Made by a program: the position numbers and the translations under genes | Shown here: positions 24,262 through 34,279 of the stretch, one piece after another | Position numbering within the stretch: the first letter of the stretch is position 1 | How the letters are laid out: every line of letters begins with the position of its first letter | Notes under the pieces: generated by a model | Told to the model about the DNA's origin: nothing | The model's database searches: none | The model's input: only the letters and a program-made list of their open reading frames with translations | Origin: Sphingomonas oleivorans | Lineage (GTDB): Bacteria > Pseudomonadota > Alphaproteobacteria > Sphingomonadales > Sphingomonadaceae | Direction: 5' to 3' | NCBI RefSeq assembly: GCF_003050615.1 | Contig: NZ_NWBU01000018.1 | Location: 1-64,000 of the forward strand | Length of the DNA stretch: 64,000 bases

Positions 24262-25443
24262 TTAGTCGCTCGCCGCCACCACGTCGCCGAGGATGGCGTC
24301 GAGGAGGAGCATGCCGGGGGCGAGGATGCGGAGTTGCGATCCTTCGCGTGCGACCAGCCCCATCTTCGCGAGGCGGGTGATGGCGGCCTCGTCCACCAGC
24401 CGATCCGGCGCCATGCCGGTGCGCCGCGCGATGCGCGCGAGATCGACGCCTTCCTCGAGCCGGAGGCCCATCAGCAGCGCCTCGATCGCGCGCGTGGCGG
24501 GGGCGAGATCCTCCTCGCTTTCGAGCCCATGGCCGGTGGCATCGACGCGGGCGAGCCAGTTTTCGGGCTTCTTGCGGCGGACCGTCGCCGTGCCGCCGCG
24601 ACGGCCATGCGCGCCGGGGCCGATGCCGAGATAGTCGCGATAGCGCCAGTAAGCGAGATTGTGGCGGCTCTCCTCGCCGGGGCGGGCATGGTTGGAGATT
24701 TCATAAGCGGGGAGGCCCGCGGCGGCGGTGATCGCGCGGGTCGCCTCGAACAGGCGCGCGGCATCGTCCGGATCGACCGGCGGCAGCTTGCCTTGTGCGG
24801 CGAGCGTGGCGAAGCGCGTGCCGGGCTCGATGGTGAGCTGGTAAAGCGAGAGGTGGCCCGTGCCGAAGGAAAGTGCGCGGGCGAGCTCCGCTTCCCACGC
24901 CGCGTCCGACTGGCCGGGGCGGGCATAGATCAGGTCGAAGCTGACGCGATCGAAGCTGCGCTGCGCCGTATCGAGCGCGGCGAGCCCTTCGGCGACGTCA
25001 TGCGCGCGGCCGAGGAAGTGGAGCGCCTCGTCGTCCAGCGCCTGGAGGCCGAGCGAGACGCGGTTGACGCCCGCGGCCGCGAGATCGGCGAAGCGCGCCG
25101 CCTCGACCGAGGAGGGGTTCGCCTCCAGCGTGATCTCGATGCCGGGTGCGAAGCCCCAATGGCGCTCGGCGGCGTCGAGCAGCGCGGCGACCGTTTCGGG
25201 CGGCATCAGCGAGGGCGTGCCGCCGCCGAAGAAGATCGAGCTTAGCGGGCGGCCGGGCGTGAGCGCGGCTTCATGTGCGAGATCGGCGAGCAGCGCCACA
25301 CGCCAGCGATGCTGGTCGACGCTGTCGCGGACATGGCTGTTGAAATCGCAATAAGGGCATTTGGAGACGCAGAAGGGCCAGTGGATGTAGAGGGCAAGGC
25401 CCTCTACATCCACCGCATCATCGAAATCCCGTTTCAGCGTCAC
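24262..25443 (-). CDS. hemW: heme chaperone HemW (radical SAM), 393 aa
   Basis: HemW binds heme and a [4Fe-4S] cluster and is thought to insert heme into respiratory enzymes; it is often mislabelled as coproporphyrinogen oxidase. The radical-SAM motif is CVSKCPYCDFNSH near residue 25, where CDFNSH points to HemW. FFGGGTPSLM and ANPSSVE follow, with HNLAYWRYRDYLGIGPGAHG towards the C-terminus. The start is GTG at 25443 with GGAG seven bases upstream. A perfect 15-bp hairpin covers codons 11-21. It follows rdgB by 23 bp. Confidence 0.93.
   Translation of the reverse strand: MTLKRDFDDAVDVEGLALYIHWPFCVSKCPYCDFNSHVRDSVDQHRWRVALLADLAHEAALTPGRPLSSIFFGGGTPSLMPPETVAALLDAAERHWGFAPGIEITLEANPSSVEAARFADLAAAGVNRVSLGLQALDDEALHFLGRAHDVAEGLAALDTAQRSFDRVSFDLIYARPGQSDAAWEAELARALSFGTGHLSLYQLTIEPGTRFATLAAQGKLPPVDPDDAARLFEATRAITAAAGLPAYEISNHARPGEESRHNLAYWRYRDYLGIGPGAHGRRGGTATVRRKKPENWLARVDATGHGLESEEDLAPATRAIEALLMGLRLEEGVDLARIARRTGMAPDRLVDEAAITRLAKMGLVAREGSQLRILAPGMLLLDAILGDVVAASD
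25381..25413. repeat. 15-bp perfect hairpin inside the hemW coding start
   Basis: Arms GTGGATGTAGAGGGC and its exact complement flank a 3-base loop. On the mRNA this folds about 30 bases after the GTG start, over codons for VDVEGLALYIH. It may slow early elongation or act as a regulatory or processing site; this is inference. Confidence 0.85.
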
Positions 25444-25466
25444 CGGACGTCTCCAGGGGGCTCCGC

Positions 25467-26105
25467 TCAGAAGACCGCCGCGACGAGCTTGCGGAAGGCG
25501 TCCGCACGGTGGCTCATGCCATGCTTGGCGTCCGCTTCCATCTCGCCGAAGGTCTGCTGATGACCGAGTGGCTGGAACATCGGATCATAGCCGAAGCCCT
25601 TGTCCCCGCGCGGCGGCCAGACGAGCGTGCCGTCCACCCGGCCCTCGAACGTCTCGACATGGCCGTCGGGCCAGCAGAGCGAGAGCGCGCAGACGAAATG
25701 CGCGTCGCGCCCCGCATCGGGGCCGGCCTCCTCCACATGCTGATTGACGAGGCGCATGGCGAAGGCGAAATCCTTGGCTTCGCCCGCCCAGCGCGCGGAA
25801 TAGATGCCGGGATCGCCCCTCAGCGCATCGACGCACAGGCCGCTATCGTCGGCGAGCGCGACGAAGCCCGAAAGATCGGCCGCGGCGCGCGCCTTGAGCT
25901 CGGCATTGGCGGTGAAGCTGGTGCCGGTCTCCTCCGGCTCGGGCAGGCCGAGCGAGCCGGCCGAGACGGGCTCTATGCCATAAGGCGCGAGCAGCGCGCG
26001 TATCTCGCGCACCTTGCCCTCATTATGGCTGGCGATGACCAGCTTTCCCGGTGCGAGCTTGCGATGCGGGATGGCGGGCGGCTCGTCGTCGATCACCATG
26101 CTCAT
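25467..26105 (-). CDS. rdgB: RdgB/HAM1 family XTP/dITP pyrophosphatase, 212 aa
   Basis: It hydrolyses non-canonical purine triphosphates so they do not enter DNA. Key motifs: [14 protein letters not shown] at the start, [26 protein letters not shown] with the catalytic Asp, GIYSARWAG, and KGFGYDPMF. It overlaps the end of rph by 4 bp; the rph-rdgB-hemW order is widespread in alphaproteobacteria. Confidence 0.95.
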   Translation of the reverse strand: MSMVIDDEPPAIPHRKLAPGKLVIASHNEGKVREIRALLAPYGIEPVSAGSLGLPEPEETGTSFTANAELKARAAADLSGFVALADDSGLCVDALRGDPGIYSARWAGEAKDFAFAMRLVNQHVEEAGPDAGRDAHFVCALSLCWPDGHVETFEGRVDGTLVWPPRGDKGFGYDPMFQPLGHQQTFGEMEADAKHGMSHRADAFRKLVAAVF

Positions 26106-26818
26106 CGGCCGGTCGCCCGACGCTGCGCGGCGAAGATCTCGCTACAGCCCATCCGCGCGAGGCGGAGCAGGCGGAGCAGCGCTTCCTCATCATAGGTGGC
26201 GCCTTCGGCGGTCGCCTGCGCCTCGGCGATATTGCCATTGTCGAGCAGCACGAAATTGGCGTCGGCATGGGCATTCGAATCCTCGATATAATCGAGGTCG
26301 AGCACGGGCGTGCCTTCATGGATGCCGCAGGAGACCGCCGCGACCTGCGCGGTGATGGGATCTTCCGTCAGCAGGCCCTGGCTGATGAGCCCATCGATCG
26401 CGAGGCGGAGCGCCACCCAGGCGCCCGAGATGGAGGCGGTGCGCGTGCCGCCATCGGCCTGGATCACGTCGCAATCGAGCGTGATCTGCCGCTCGCCAAG
26501 CTTTTCGAGATCGACCACGGCGCGCAACGAACGGCCGATCAGCCGCTGGATTTCCTGCGTGCGGCCGGATTGCTTGCCCTTGGCGGCCTCGCGGCTGCCG
26601 CGCGTATGGGTGGCACGCGGCAGCATGCCATATTCGGCGGTGATCCAGCCCTGGCCCTTGCCGCGCAGGAAGGGGGGAACGCGCTCCTCGACCGAGGCGG
26701 TGACGAGCACCTTGGTGTCGCCGAAGCCGATCAGGCAGGAGCCTTCGGCATGGCGGGTATAGCCGGTTTCCAGGGTGATCGCCCGCATCTGATCGGGGGC
26801 GCGGCCGGACGGGCGCAT
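26102..26818 (-). CDS. rph: ribonuclease PH, 238 aa
   Basis: RNase PH trims tRNA 3' ends with phosphate. It begins [30 protein letters not shown], with [35 protein letters not shown] carrying the active-site Arg and Lys residues. [19 protein letters not shown] and [17 protein letters not shown] follow. A good ribosome binding site (AAAGGAAGATGA) precedes the ATG. It heads the leftward rph-rdgB-hemW unit and diverges from hrcA across 230 bp. Confidence 0.97.
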   Translation of the reverse strand: MRPSGRAPDQMRAITLETGYTRHAEGSCLIGFGDTKVLVTASVEERVPPFLRGKGQGWITAEYGMLPRATHTRGSREAAKGKQSGRTQEIQRLIGRSLRAVVDLEKLGERQITLDCDVIQADGGTRTASISGAWVALRLAIDGLISQGLLTEDPITAQVAAVSCGIHEGTPVLDLDYIEDSNAHADANFVLLDNGNIAEAQATAEGATYDEEALLRLLRLARMGCSEIFAAQRRATGR

Positions 26819-27048
26819 TCATCTTCCTTTCGGGGGTGTTTGGCAGGAGCGCCGTTTAGCGGGCGGGACGGCGCCGTGCCAGCCCCCTGGACCGACTTCC
26901 GTCCGGATTGCGGCATCGTGCCGATGAATCACCATGCTCGTCGACAACGCCGCGCTCAGGCTCGGGCGGGGCGGGGTGCGTTCTGTCGGGTGAAAGACGC
27001 TAGGGGCTTGCGATTGAGGCGGGCTTGGGGCTTCACTACATTCCACCC

Positions 27049-28092
27049 ATGACGACGCCGCCCATCACCGAGCTATCCACCCGCGCGCGCGACGTGTTCC
27101 GCGTCGTCGTCGAAAGCTATCTCGGCACGGGCGCGCCGGTGGGATCGCGCACCATATCGAAGCTTGCGGGGCTGAACCTCTCGCCCGCATCGATCCGCAA
27201 CGTGATGCAGGATCTGGAGGAGCTGGGCCTATTGGAAGCGCCGCATACCTCGGCCGGGCGGATGCCGACCGAGACGGGGCTGCGCCTGTTCGTCGACGGG
27301 ATGATGCAGGCGGCCGAGCCTTCGCCCGAGGAACGTGCGCAGATCGAGGCGCGCGCGCGGCGCGGCGGGCCGGTGGAGGAGGCGCTGGCGGCGACTTCGG
27401 CGGCGCTGTCCGGCCTTTCGGCCTGTGCGGGGATCGTGCTGGTGCCGCGGCGTGAGCCGGTGCTGCGCCAATTTTCCTTCGTGCCGCTGTCGCAGCATCA
27501 GGCGGTGGCGGTGCTCGTCGGGAGCGACGGCACGGTGGAGAATCGGGTGGTCGACCTGCCGCCCGAAATGCCCGTATCCGCGCTGATCGAGGCGACCAAT
27601 TTCATGAATGAGCGGCTTTCGGGCCTGACGCTCGCCCAGGCGCAGATCAGGCTGCGCGACGAGATCGGGCGGGGCAGGGCGGCGCTGGATGCCGCCGCGC
27701 AGGATCTGATCGCGCGCGGCCTCGCCATATGGTCGCAGGACGGGGCGCAGCGCCCGGTGCTGATCGTGCGCGGGGCGGCCAATCTGATCGACCAGTCGGC
27801 CGCCGCCGATCTCGAACGGGTGCGCCAGCTGCTCGACGAGATAGAGGGCAAGGAGGAAATTGCCCGCCTGCTCGACAGCGCGCGCGCGGGCCGCGGCATG
27901 AAGATATTCATCGGATCGGAAAACAAGCTGTTCTCCTTGTCCGGTTCCTCGGTTATCGCCGCGCCCTATCATGGCAGCGACGGGCGCGTTGTGGGGGTAG
28001 TCGGCGTAATCGGCCCGACCCGGTTGAACTATGCGCGCGTGGTCCCCATGGTGGATTTCACCGCACAGGCACTTACCAGGTTGATGGCATGA
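27049..28092 (+). CDS. hrcA: heat-inducible transcription repressor HrcA, 347 aa
   Basis: HrcA represses chaperone operons by binding CIRCE operators. The N-terminal winged helix shows TELSTRARDVFRVVVESYLGTGAPVGSRTISKL and LNLSPASIRNVMQDLEELGLL, with HTSAGRMPTETGLRLFVD. The C-terminal part has GVVGVIGPTRLNYARVVPMVDF. ATG 27049 is favoured although no strong ribosome binding site is seen. The stop overlaps the grpE start (ATGA). No CIRCE inverted repeat is visible before hrcA, grpE or dnaK, so its target is probably groESL elsewhere. Confidence 0.96.
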   Translation: MTTPPITELSTRARDVFRVVVESYLGTGAPVGSRTISKLAGLNLSPASIRNVMQDLEELGLLEAPHTSAGRMPTETGLRLFVDGMMQAAEPSPEERAQIEARARRGGPVEEALAATSAALSGLSACAGIVLVPRREPVLRQFSFVPLSQHQAVAVLVGSDGTVENRVVDLPPEMPVSALIEATNFMNERLSGLTLAQAQIRLRDEIGRGRAALDAAAQDLIARGLAIWSQDGAQRPVLIVRGAANLIDQSAAADLERVRQLLDEIEGKEEIARLLDSARAGRGMKIFIGSENKLFSLSGSSVIAAPYHGSDGRVVGVVGVIGPTRLNYARVVPMVDFTAQALTRLMA

Positions 28093-28658
28093 ACGACGAC
28101 ACGAACAAGACCGAGCAGTCCGACGAGAATCTTCGCGCGGAAACCGCCGAGGCCGCGCCCGAAGTGGCTGAGCAGGACCGGGTGGCGGAGCTGGAGGCGG
28201 AGATAGCCGAGCTCAGGAACAAGGCGCTCTACGCCCAGGCGGAGACGCAGAATGTCCGCCGCAGGCTGGAAAAGGACGCGGCCGACGCCAAGGCCTATGC
28301 CGCGACCAATTTCGCGCGCGACATCCTCTCCGTCGCGGACAATCTCGGCCGTGCGCTCTCCGCCATTCCGGCCGCCGTGCGCGAGGATGAGGCGCTGAAG
28401 CCGCTCATCACGGGGCTGGAGATGACGGCCAAGGAGCTGGAGACGGTGTTCCAGCGCAACGGCATCACCCGGATCGAATCGGTCGGCGCCAAGCTCGACC
28501 CGAACAGGCATCAGGCGATGATCGAGCTGCCGAGCGACCAGGAGCCCGGCACGGTCGTGCAGGAAATGCAGCCCGGCTATATGATCAAGGATCGCCTGCT
28601 GCGCCCCGCGCTGGTGGGCGTGGCCAAGGCGGCGCCGAAGGTCGACGTCGAGGCGTGA
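28089..28658 (+). CDS. grpE: nucleotide exchange factor GrpE, 189 aa
   Basis: GrpE releases ADP from DnaK. An acidic, disordered N-terminus precedes a long coiled coil (VAELEAEIAELRNKALYAQAETQNVRRRLEKD, about residues 35-66). Then FARDILSVADNLGRAL and the beta domain with LDPNRHQAMIEL and GTVVQEMQPGYMIKDRLLRPALVGVAK. It is translationally coupled to hrcA and followed by a hairpin at 28667-28692. dnaK lies 1.6 kb downstream, separated by a block read in the other direction. Confidence 0.96.
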   Translation: MNDDTNKTEQSDENLRAETAEAAPEVAEQDRVAELEAEIAELRNKALYAQAETQNVRRRLEKDAADAKAYAATNFARDILSVADNLGRALSAIPAAVREDEALKPLITGLEMTAKELETVFQRNGITRIESVGAKLDPNRHQAMIELPSDQEPGTVVQEMQPGYMIKDRLLRPALVGVAKAAPKVDVEA

Positions 28659-28666
28659 GGAGCGAG

Positions 28667-28692
28667 GCCCCCTTCCGATGGTGGGAGGGGGC
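28667..28692 (+). terminator. hairpin after grpE
   Basis: GCCCCCTTCC pairs with GGGAGGGGGC (one G-T wobble) around a 6-base loop. No T-run follows, so this is a candidate terminator or mRNA-stabilising end rather than a sure one. Confidence 0.45.
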
Positions 28693-28741
28693 GCGTTCGG
28701 AAGGTGACGGCGTTGCTGATCCGGTCGGGCGCATGTAGCGG

Positions 28742-29038
28742 CTAGCGACGATCTTGCCGCATCACCCGCATTTCAGCCATTCTGGACATCATCTGCTCGC
28801 ATCCGCGAGCCATCTCCGACATCTGGCGGAGCATTTCCGGATTGTTCATCATCGGGCTCTGACCCATCATCGGGCTCTGACCCATCATTGGGCTCTGTCC
28901 CATCATCGGGCCCATCTGACCCGGAATTTGTTGTTCGGCGTTCGGGGCCTGCCGAGGGGGCTGGGCATCGCTGGCGGTCGATATCAGGCCGAGCGTCAAA
29001 ATAGCACTCAGCGCCGCTGCCTTCGCCTGCTGGATCAT
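28742..29038 (-). CDS. small secreted Met-rich repeat protein, 98 aa
   Basis: An N-terminal signal peptide (AAALSAILTLGLISTASDA) leads to a mature part dominated by methionine: GPMMGQSPMMGQSPMMGQSP is encoded by tandem 18-base repeats, then NNPEMLRQMSEMARGCEQMMSRMAEMRVMRQDRR. I do not recognise a family. Met-rich periplasmic stretches often bind Cu(I) or suffer oxidation, and a PCu(A)C copper chaperone lies two genes upstream on the same strand, so a copper link is possible but inferred. ATG 29038 directly begins the signal peptide. Confidence 0.65.
   Translation of the reverse strand: MIQQAKAAALSAILTLGLISTASDAQPPRQAPNAEQQIPGQMGPMMGQSPMMGQSPMMGQSPMMNNPEMLRQMSEMARGCEQMMSRMAEMRVMRQDRR
28847..28900 (-). 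repeat. three tandem 18-bp repeats
   Basis: Units of CATCATCGGGCTCTGACC at 28847, 28865 and 28883 (the last with two changes), with a partial fourth unit after. They are in frame and encode repeated MMGQSP, so copy-number change would alter protein length without shifting the frame. Confidence 0.9.
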
Positions 29039-29166
29039 GGTCGTTCTCCTTCGCGAGACCAACGATTGATGGACGGCTTGGCTCCTGGAGAGTGGAGAGC
29101 GATGGCCGATCATGAGTGGGCGGACATATCGGCCCCGTCCCTTTGCTTTCCACGCGCATTGGACAT

Positions 29167-29637
29167 TCACGCTGCCCTGAACGGCAGGATACTCTCATAT
29201 TGCGCCAGCGCCGGCGCGCCGGGCACTCTTACGCCTCGCCTCAGCAGGAAGGCGTGGCGCACGATTTCCGCCTGCTGCTCGATGCCGTAGCGCTCCAGCC
29301 TCCAGCCAGGCTTGAGGGCATAGCTGTATCGGCAGAAGGGATGCCGCGCGACGGGCAGATAGATGCCTTTCTGATGCTGCCAGACATGCGTCATCTCATG
29401 GATGAACAGGCCCTGCATATCGCGGTTGGCGGCAGCGAAATCCTCGCACCAGAGATGGCCCAGCGGATGGAACCAAAGATGGCCGTCGGGCGACATGGCG
29501 ACGCCCCTGGACTGGAAGGGCCACCATTTGCGGCGGTTGACGCGCACCGGATCATAATCGATCGCCGCGCCGAACATCGATGCGGCCAAGCGCCGCTCGG
29601 CCTCCGTCAGCGGGCGGGTGGCGTCAGTGGCCTTCAT
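29167..29637 (-). CDS. 'vgr related' protein with HExxH motif, 156 aa
   Basis: The central LFIHEMTHVWQHQKG is an HExxH metallopeptidase-type motif, preceded by WFHPLGHLWCEDFA. Sphingomonads carry this family, usually annotated as vgr-related; its activity is unknown. No signal peptide is evident. A later acidic ligand could be the Glu in GIEQQAEIVRHAF, which would fit a zinc site. ATG 29637 lies 14 bp inside the end of the PCu(A)C gene, so the two form an operon. Whether it is a protease is unproven. Confidence 0.7.
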   Translation of the reverse strand: MKATDATRPLTEAERRLAASMFGAAIDYDPVRVNRRKWWPFQSRGVAMSPDGHLWFHPLGHLWCEDFAAANRDMQGLFIHEMTHVWQHQKGIYLPVARHPFCRYSYALKPGWRLERYGIEQQAEIVRHAFLLRRGVRVPGAPALAQYESILPFRAA

Positions 29638-30097
29638 GTCCGACGGGCGCCTCGTCGCCCGCGGCAACCGTCCTCGCTTCGACCTCGACCGCCTTGCCGC
29701 TGGCGAAGCGGAAATTCATCGGGATCGCCGTGCCGGGCCTGATCGCCTTGTCGATGCCGAACAGCATCGCATGATTGCCGCCCGGCGCGAATTCGACCGT
29801 CCCGCCGGCGGCTATGTCCACGCCTTCGATCGGCCGCATCGTCGTCATGCCATCCTTCGCTCCGCCCGCATGCAGCTCGATCCGCTCGACGACCGCGCTC
29901 TGGATTCCGGTCAGCCGGTCGGCGGCGGAACCGCCTTTCAGCGTGAAATAGGCTGCTGCCGGCCGCCCCGCCACCGCGGGCAGGCGCACCCAGGCGTCGC
30001 GGACGGCGAGCTGGCCCGCATCCTGGCGGCCGCATGCGCCCAGCGCCAGAGCCGAGAGCGTGGCGGCGAGGGCGAGCCGATGGGCAACATATTTCAT
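29624..30097 (-). CDS. copper chaperone PCu(A)C family lipoprotein, 157 aa
   Basis: PCu(A)C proteins bind Cu(I) in the periplasm and help load the CuA centre of cytochrome c oxidase. A lipobox LGAC (Cys22) suggests membrane anchoring. The domain shows VRDAWVRLPAVAGRPAAAYFTL and the copper site HAGGAKDGMTTM with GGNHAMLFG (His, Met, His, Met), then IPMNFRFASGKAVEVEA. A histidine-containing tail GHEGH ends the protein. It overlaps the HExxH gene downstream and diverges from dnaK. Confidence 0.88.
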   Translation of the reverse strand: MKYVAHRLALAATLSALALGACGRQDAGQLAVRDAWVRLPAVAGRPAAAYFTLKGGSAADRLTGIQSAVVERIELHAGGAKDGMTTMRPIEGVDIAAGGTVEFAPGGNHAMLFGIDKAIRPGTAIPMNFRFASGKAVEVEARTVAAGDEAPVGHEGH

Positions 30098-30138
30098 TCC
30101 AGGAATCCTAGCCTGTCATTTCGGATTCGTCAGGGGTT

Positions 30139-30166
30139 CTTGCGGTCGCGTACATGGCCCTTATAT
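30139..30166 (+). promoter_or_regulatory. RpoH (sigma-32) type heat-shock promoter before dnaK
   Basis: CTTG at 30139-30142 and CTTATAT at 30160-30166 are separated by 17 bases, matching the alphaproteobacterial RpoH consensus CTTG-N17-CYTATNT. The start of transcription would lie near 30173, leaving a leader of about 90 bases before the dnaK ATG. Confidence 0.7.
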
Positions 30167-30262
30167 CGCCCCCAGCAATTCGCCGCTTGTGGCTGATATC
30201 TGCCTCATTCTTCCGGGGGATATCGACGAGCGGTTCTAACGTGGGGAATTGGAAGGAATATC

Positions 30263-32161
<1,899 letters not shown>

Positions 32162-32326
32162 CGGAGGGCACAGGCTTGCACTCGCCCCATCGTTCCCCCC
32201 GCTTGCGCGGGGGGCCATATGCGCGTCATCGGGTTCCAGGAACCAGTTGTCGCCGCATAGGGATTTCCGCCTTCGCGGGAAGGACGATGGGGACTATGCA
32301 GGGAAATAGCCGAGCCGGGGGGCTGA
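32162..32326. other. dnaK-dnaJ intergenic region with two hairpins
   Basis: It contains CCCCCCGCTTGCGCGGGGGG (32195-32214 approximately) and TTTCCGCCTTCGCGGGAA (32265-32282 approximately). Neither is followed by a T-run, so they may stabilise or process the dnaK mRNA or lower dnaJ expression rather than end transcription fully. They resemble the short REP-like palindromes elsewhere in the window. Confidence 0.5.
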
Positions 32327-33448
32327 ATGCTGGACGCTGATTATTACGAGCTGCTCGAGGTCGAGCGCGACGCGGACGAGAAGACGATCAAATCGTCCTA
32401 TCGCCGGCTCGCGATGATATGCCATCCGGACCGCAATCCCGGCTGCAAGGATTCGGAAGCCCGGTTCAAGGCGATCAGCGAAGCCTATGACTGCCTGAAG
32501 GACCCGCAGAAGCGCGCCGCCTATGACCGTTTCGGCAAGGCTGCATTCGAAAATGGCGGGATGGGCGGCGGCCGCGGTGGCGGCGGCTTCGAAGGCTTTT
32601 CCGATATTTTCGACAATATCTTCGGCGAGTTCATGGGTGGCGGCCGGGGCCAGCGCGGCGGCGTGCAGCGCGGCGCGGACCTGCGCTACGATCTGGAAAT
32701 CACGCTGGAAGATGCGTTCCACGGCAAGATGGCATCGATTCGCGTCGATGTCGCGGCGGCGTGCGACACCTGCCACGGATCGGGCGCCAAGGCGGGGACG
32801 GGTGCGCGCAGCTGCGGCACCTGCGCCGGCCATGGCAAGGTCCGCGCGCAGCAGGGCTTTTTCGTGGTCGAGCGGATGTGCCCGACCTGCCATGGGCGCG
32901 GCCAGGTAATCTCCGATCCGTGCGGCGCCTGCCATGGCGAGGGCCGGGTCGAAAAGGCCAAGACGCTGGAGGTGAACATCCCTGCCGGCGTGGACGAGGG
33001 CACGCGCATCCGCCTGTCCGGCGAGGGCGAAGCGGGCGCGCGCGGCGCGCCTTCGGGCGACCTCTATATCTTCATCCATGTCGCGGCGCACTCGATCTTC
33101 CAGCGCGAGGGCACGACCTTGTTCGCGCGCACGCCGATCAGCTTCACCACCGCGGCGCTGGGCGGTACGATCGAGGTGCCCGGGCTCGACAAGAGCCGGC
33201 ACGAGATCCGCATTCCGGCGGGCATCCAGTCGGGCAAGCAATTGCGCCAGCGCGGCGCGGGCATGCCCGTGCTCAACGGACGCGGCGCGGGCGACATGGT
33301 GGTGCAGATCGAGGTCGAGACGCCGACCCGGCTTTCGGCGCGGCAGAAGGAGCTTCTGGAGGAGTTCCGCGCGACCGAGACGGGCGAGGAAAGCCCGCAA
33401 TCGAGCGGCTTCTTCTCGCGGCTGAAGGCGATGTGGAGCGCGGAGTAA
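32327..33448 (+). CDS. dnaJ: chaperone DnaJ (Hsp40), 373 aa
   Basis: DnaJ delivers substrates to DnaK and stimulates its ATPase. The J domain begins [39 protein letters not shown]; here the common Lys-Tyr before HPD is Ile-Cys, but HPD is intact. A Gly-rich stretch follows ([16 protein letters not shown]). Four zinc repeats are [24 protein letters not shown] and CGACHGEG. The usual C-terminal substrate domain ends the protein. It is downstream of dnaK with its own ribosome-binding region. Confidence 0.97.
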   Translation: MLDADYYELLEVERDADEKTIKSSYRRLAMICHPDRNPGCKDSEARFKAISEAYDCLKDPQKRAAYDRFGKAAFENGGMGGGRGGGGFEGFSDIFDNIFGEFMGGGRGQRGGVQRGADLRYDLEITLEDAFHGKMASIRVDVAAACDTCHGSGAKAGTGARSCGTCAGHGKVRAQQGFFVVERMCPTCHGRGQVISDPCGACHGEGRVEKAKTLEVNIPAGVDEGTRIRLSGEGEAGARGAPSGDLYIFIHVAAHSIFQREGTTLFARTPISFTTAALGGTIEVPGLDKSRHEIRIPAGIQSGKQLRQRGAGMPVLNGRGAGDMVVQIEVETPTRLSARQKELLEEFRATETGEESPQSSGFFSRLKAMWSAE

Positions 33449-33454
33449 CTTATT

Positions 33455-33484
33455 CCGTCATCCCTGCCTGCGCAGGGATGACGG
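33455..33484. repeat. REP-like palindrome after dnaJ
   Basis: A 13-bp perfect stem (CCGTCATCCCTGC and complement) with loop CTGC. No T-run, so it may act as a transcript end or simply be one of the dispersed GTCATCCC palindromes; a related half-site occurs near 63910. Confidence 0.6.
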
Positions 33485-33599
33485 CTTGATCGCTCGATTA
33501 AGCGCGGGCCGCATCGCGCTGAAAAATATCGAAATATCGGCGGAGTGAAGGGCGGTCCCCGCCCGGCAATGCCGGAGCGGGGCGCCGGACACGCATGCG

Positions 33600-33683
33600 T
33601 CAGATGGCGAGGATTACGCCGACCGCAAGCGCCTGGGCCGCGATCGCCAGCACCATGCTGGTCGCGGTTTCAAACGTCTTCAT
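33600..33683 (-). CDS. predicted 27-aa single-span membrane peptide
   Basis: From ATG 33683, with GGAG seven bases upstream, the frame encodes MKTFETATSMVLAIAAQALA followed by VGVILAI and a stop. A short N-terminus and about 20 hydrophobic residues make a single membrane span. The opposite strand also has a 49-codon frame (33595-33744) but without a ribosome binding site. It sits alone between dnaJ and the DUF6628 gene. Such tiny proteins escape most gene callers; no function can be given. Confidence 0.4.
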   Translation of the reverse strand: MKTFETATSMVLAIAAQALAVGVILAI

Positions 33684-33815
33684 CTTCATTCTCCGAAAAC
33701 CGGCTGCGCCGGACCGCACCATTTGTGCGACGAAGCGCATGTAATATTCTTACGCGGTTTCGCAATTAAAAAACTTGAGCGTTTAAATGCGTTTTTTGCA
33801 CGCTGAGGGGGCAGG

Positions 33816-34211
33816 TCAGTCGCCGTCGCCGAAAAGCGGCCTGCCGAGATCGGCAAAGGCTTGTCCCAGCGCTTGCGCGCTGGCGAGTGCACCGAGGCAA
33901 TTGCCAACGCCGAGCATCGCCGAAAGGCGACGATGCGCCGCCCGCGCATCCCGGTCCGCCATCGCCACCGCATCGATCAGCGCCGCTTCCGCCAAGGTCA
34001 TGCGTGGGCAGCAGCAGGGCGCGACGAGGATCCGATGGGCTGCAATGCGCGAAAGCTCCGCCATCAGCGCGCGGACGAGTATGAGCGGCCGGCGAAAGCC
34101 CAGCCCGAAGGCGGCGATGCGGCGAATGGCGAACAGCAGCAGGCGGCGATCATCGTCGCGGGGCACGGGGCGGGGCAGCAGGCGCAGAACATCGCTGGCG
34201 TTCGAGGACAT
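33816..34211 (-). CDS. DUF6628 family protein, 131 aa
   Basis: A sphingomonad family of unknown function. Recognisable parts are LLLFAIRRIAAFGLG, the FRRPLILVRALMAELSRIA helix, and IAAHRILVAPCCCPRMTLAEAALI with three adjacent cysteines. The C-terminal half ends FADLGRPLFGDGD. The Cys cluster hints at metal or redox chemistry but nothing more can be said. It is downstream of folC on the same strand across 68 bp. Confidence 0.7.
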   Translation of the reverse strand: MSSNASDVLRLLPRPVPRDDDRRLLLFAIRRIAAFGLGFRRPLILVRALMAELSRIAAHRILVAPCCCPRMTLAEAALIDAVAMADRDARAAHRRLSAMLGVGNCLGALASAQALGQAFADLGRPLFGDGD

Positions 34212-34279
34212 AAGATCATCTCCCTCTCATCGGCTGGAGGGATCAGATCATGTTTCGCTATTGCGAGTCAATCTCAATA

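Noticed and set aside
24262-25443. Annotation of the radical-SAM gene as coproporphyrinogen III oxidase HemN
   Set aside because: The CDFNSH context and the shorter length fit the heme chaperone HemW; a true coproporphyrinogen oxidase, hemF, is present at 52.8 kb.
26819-27048. CIRCE operator expected upstream of hrcA
   Set aside because: I searched this gap and those before grpE and dnaK by eye for TTAGCACTC with its inverted partner and found none.
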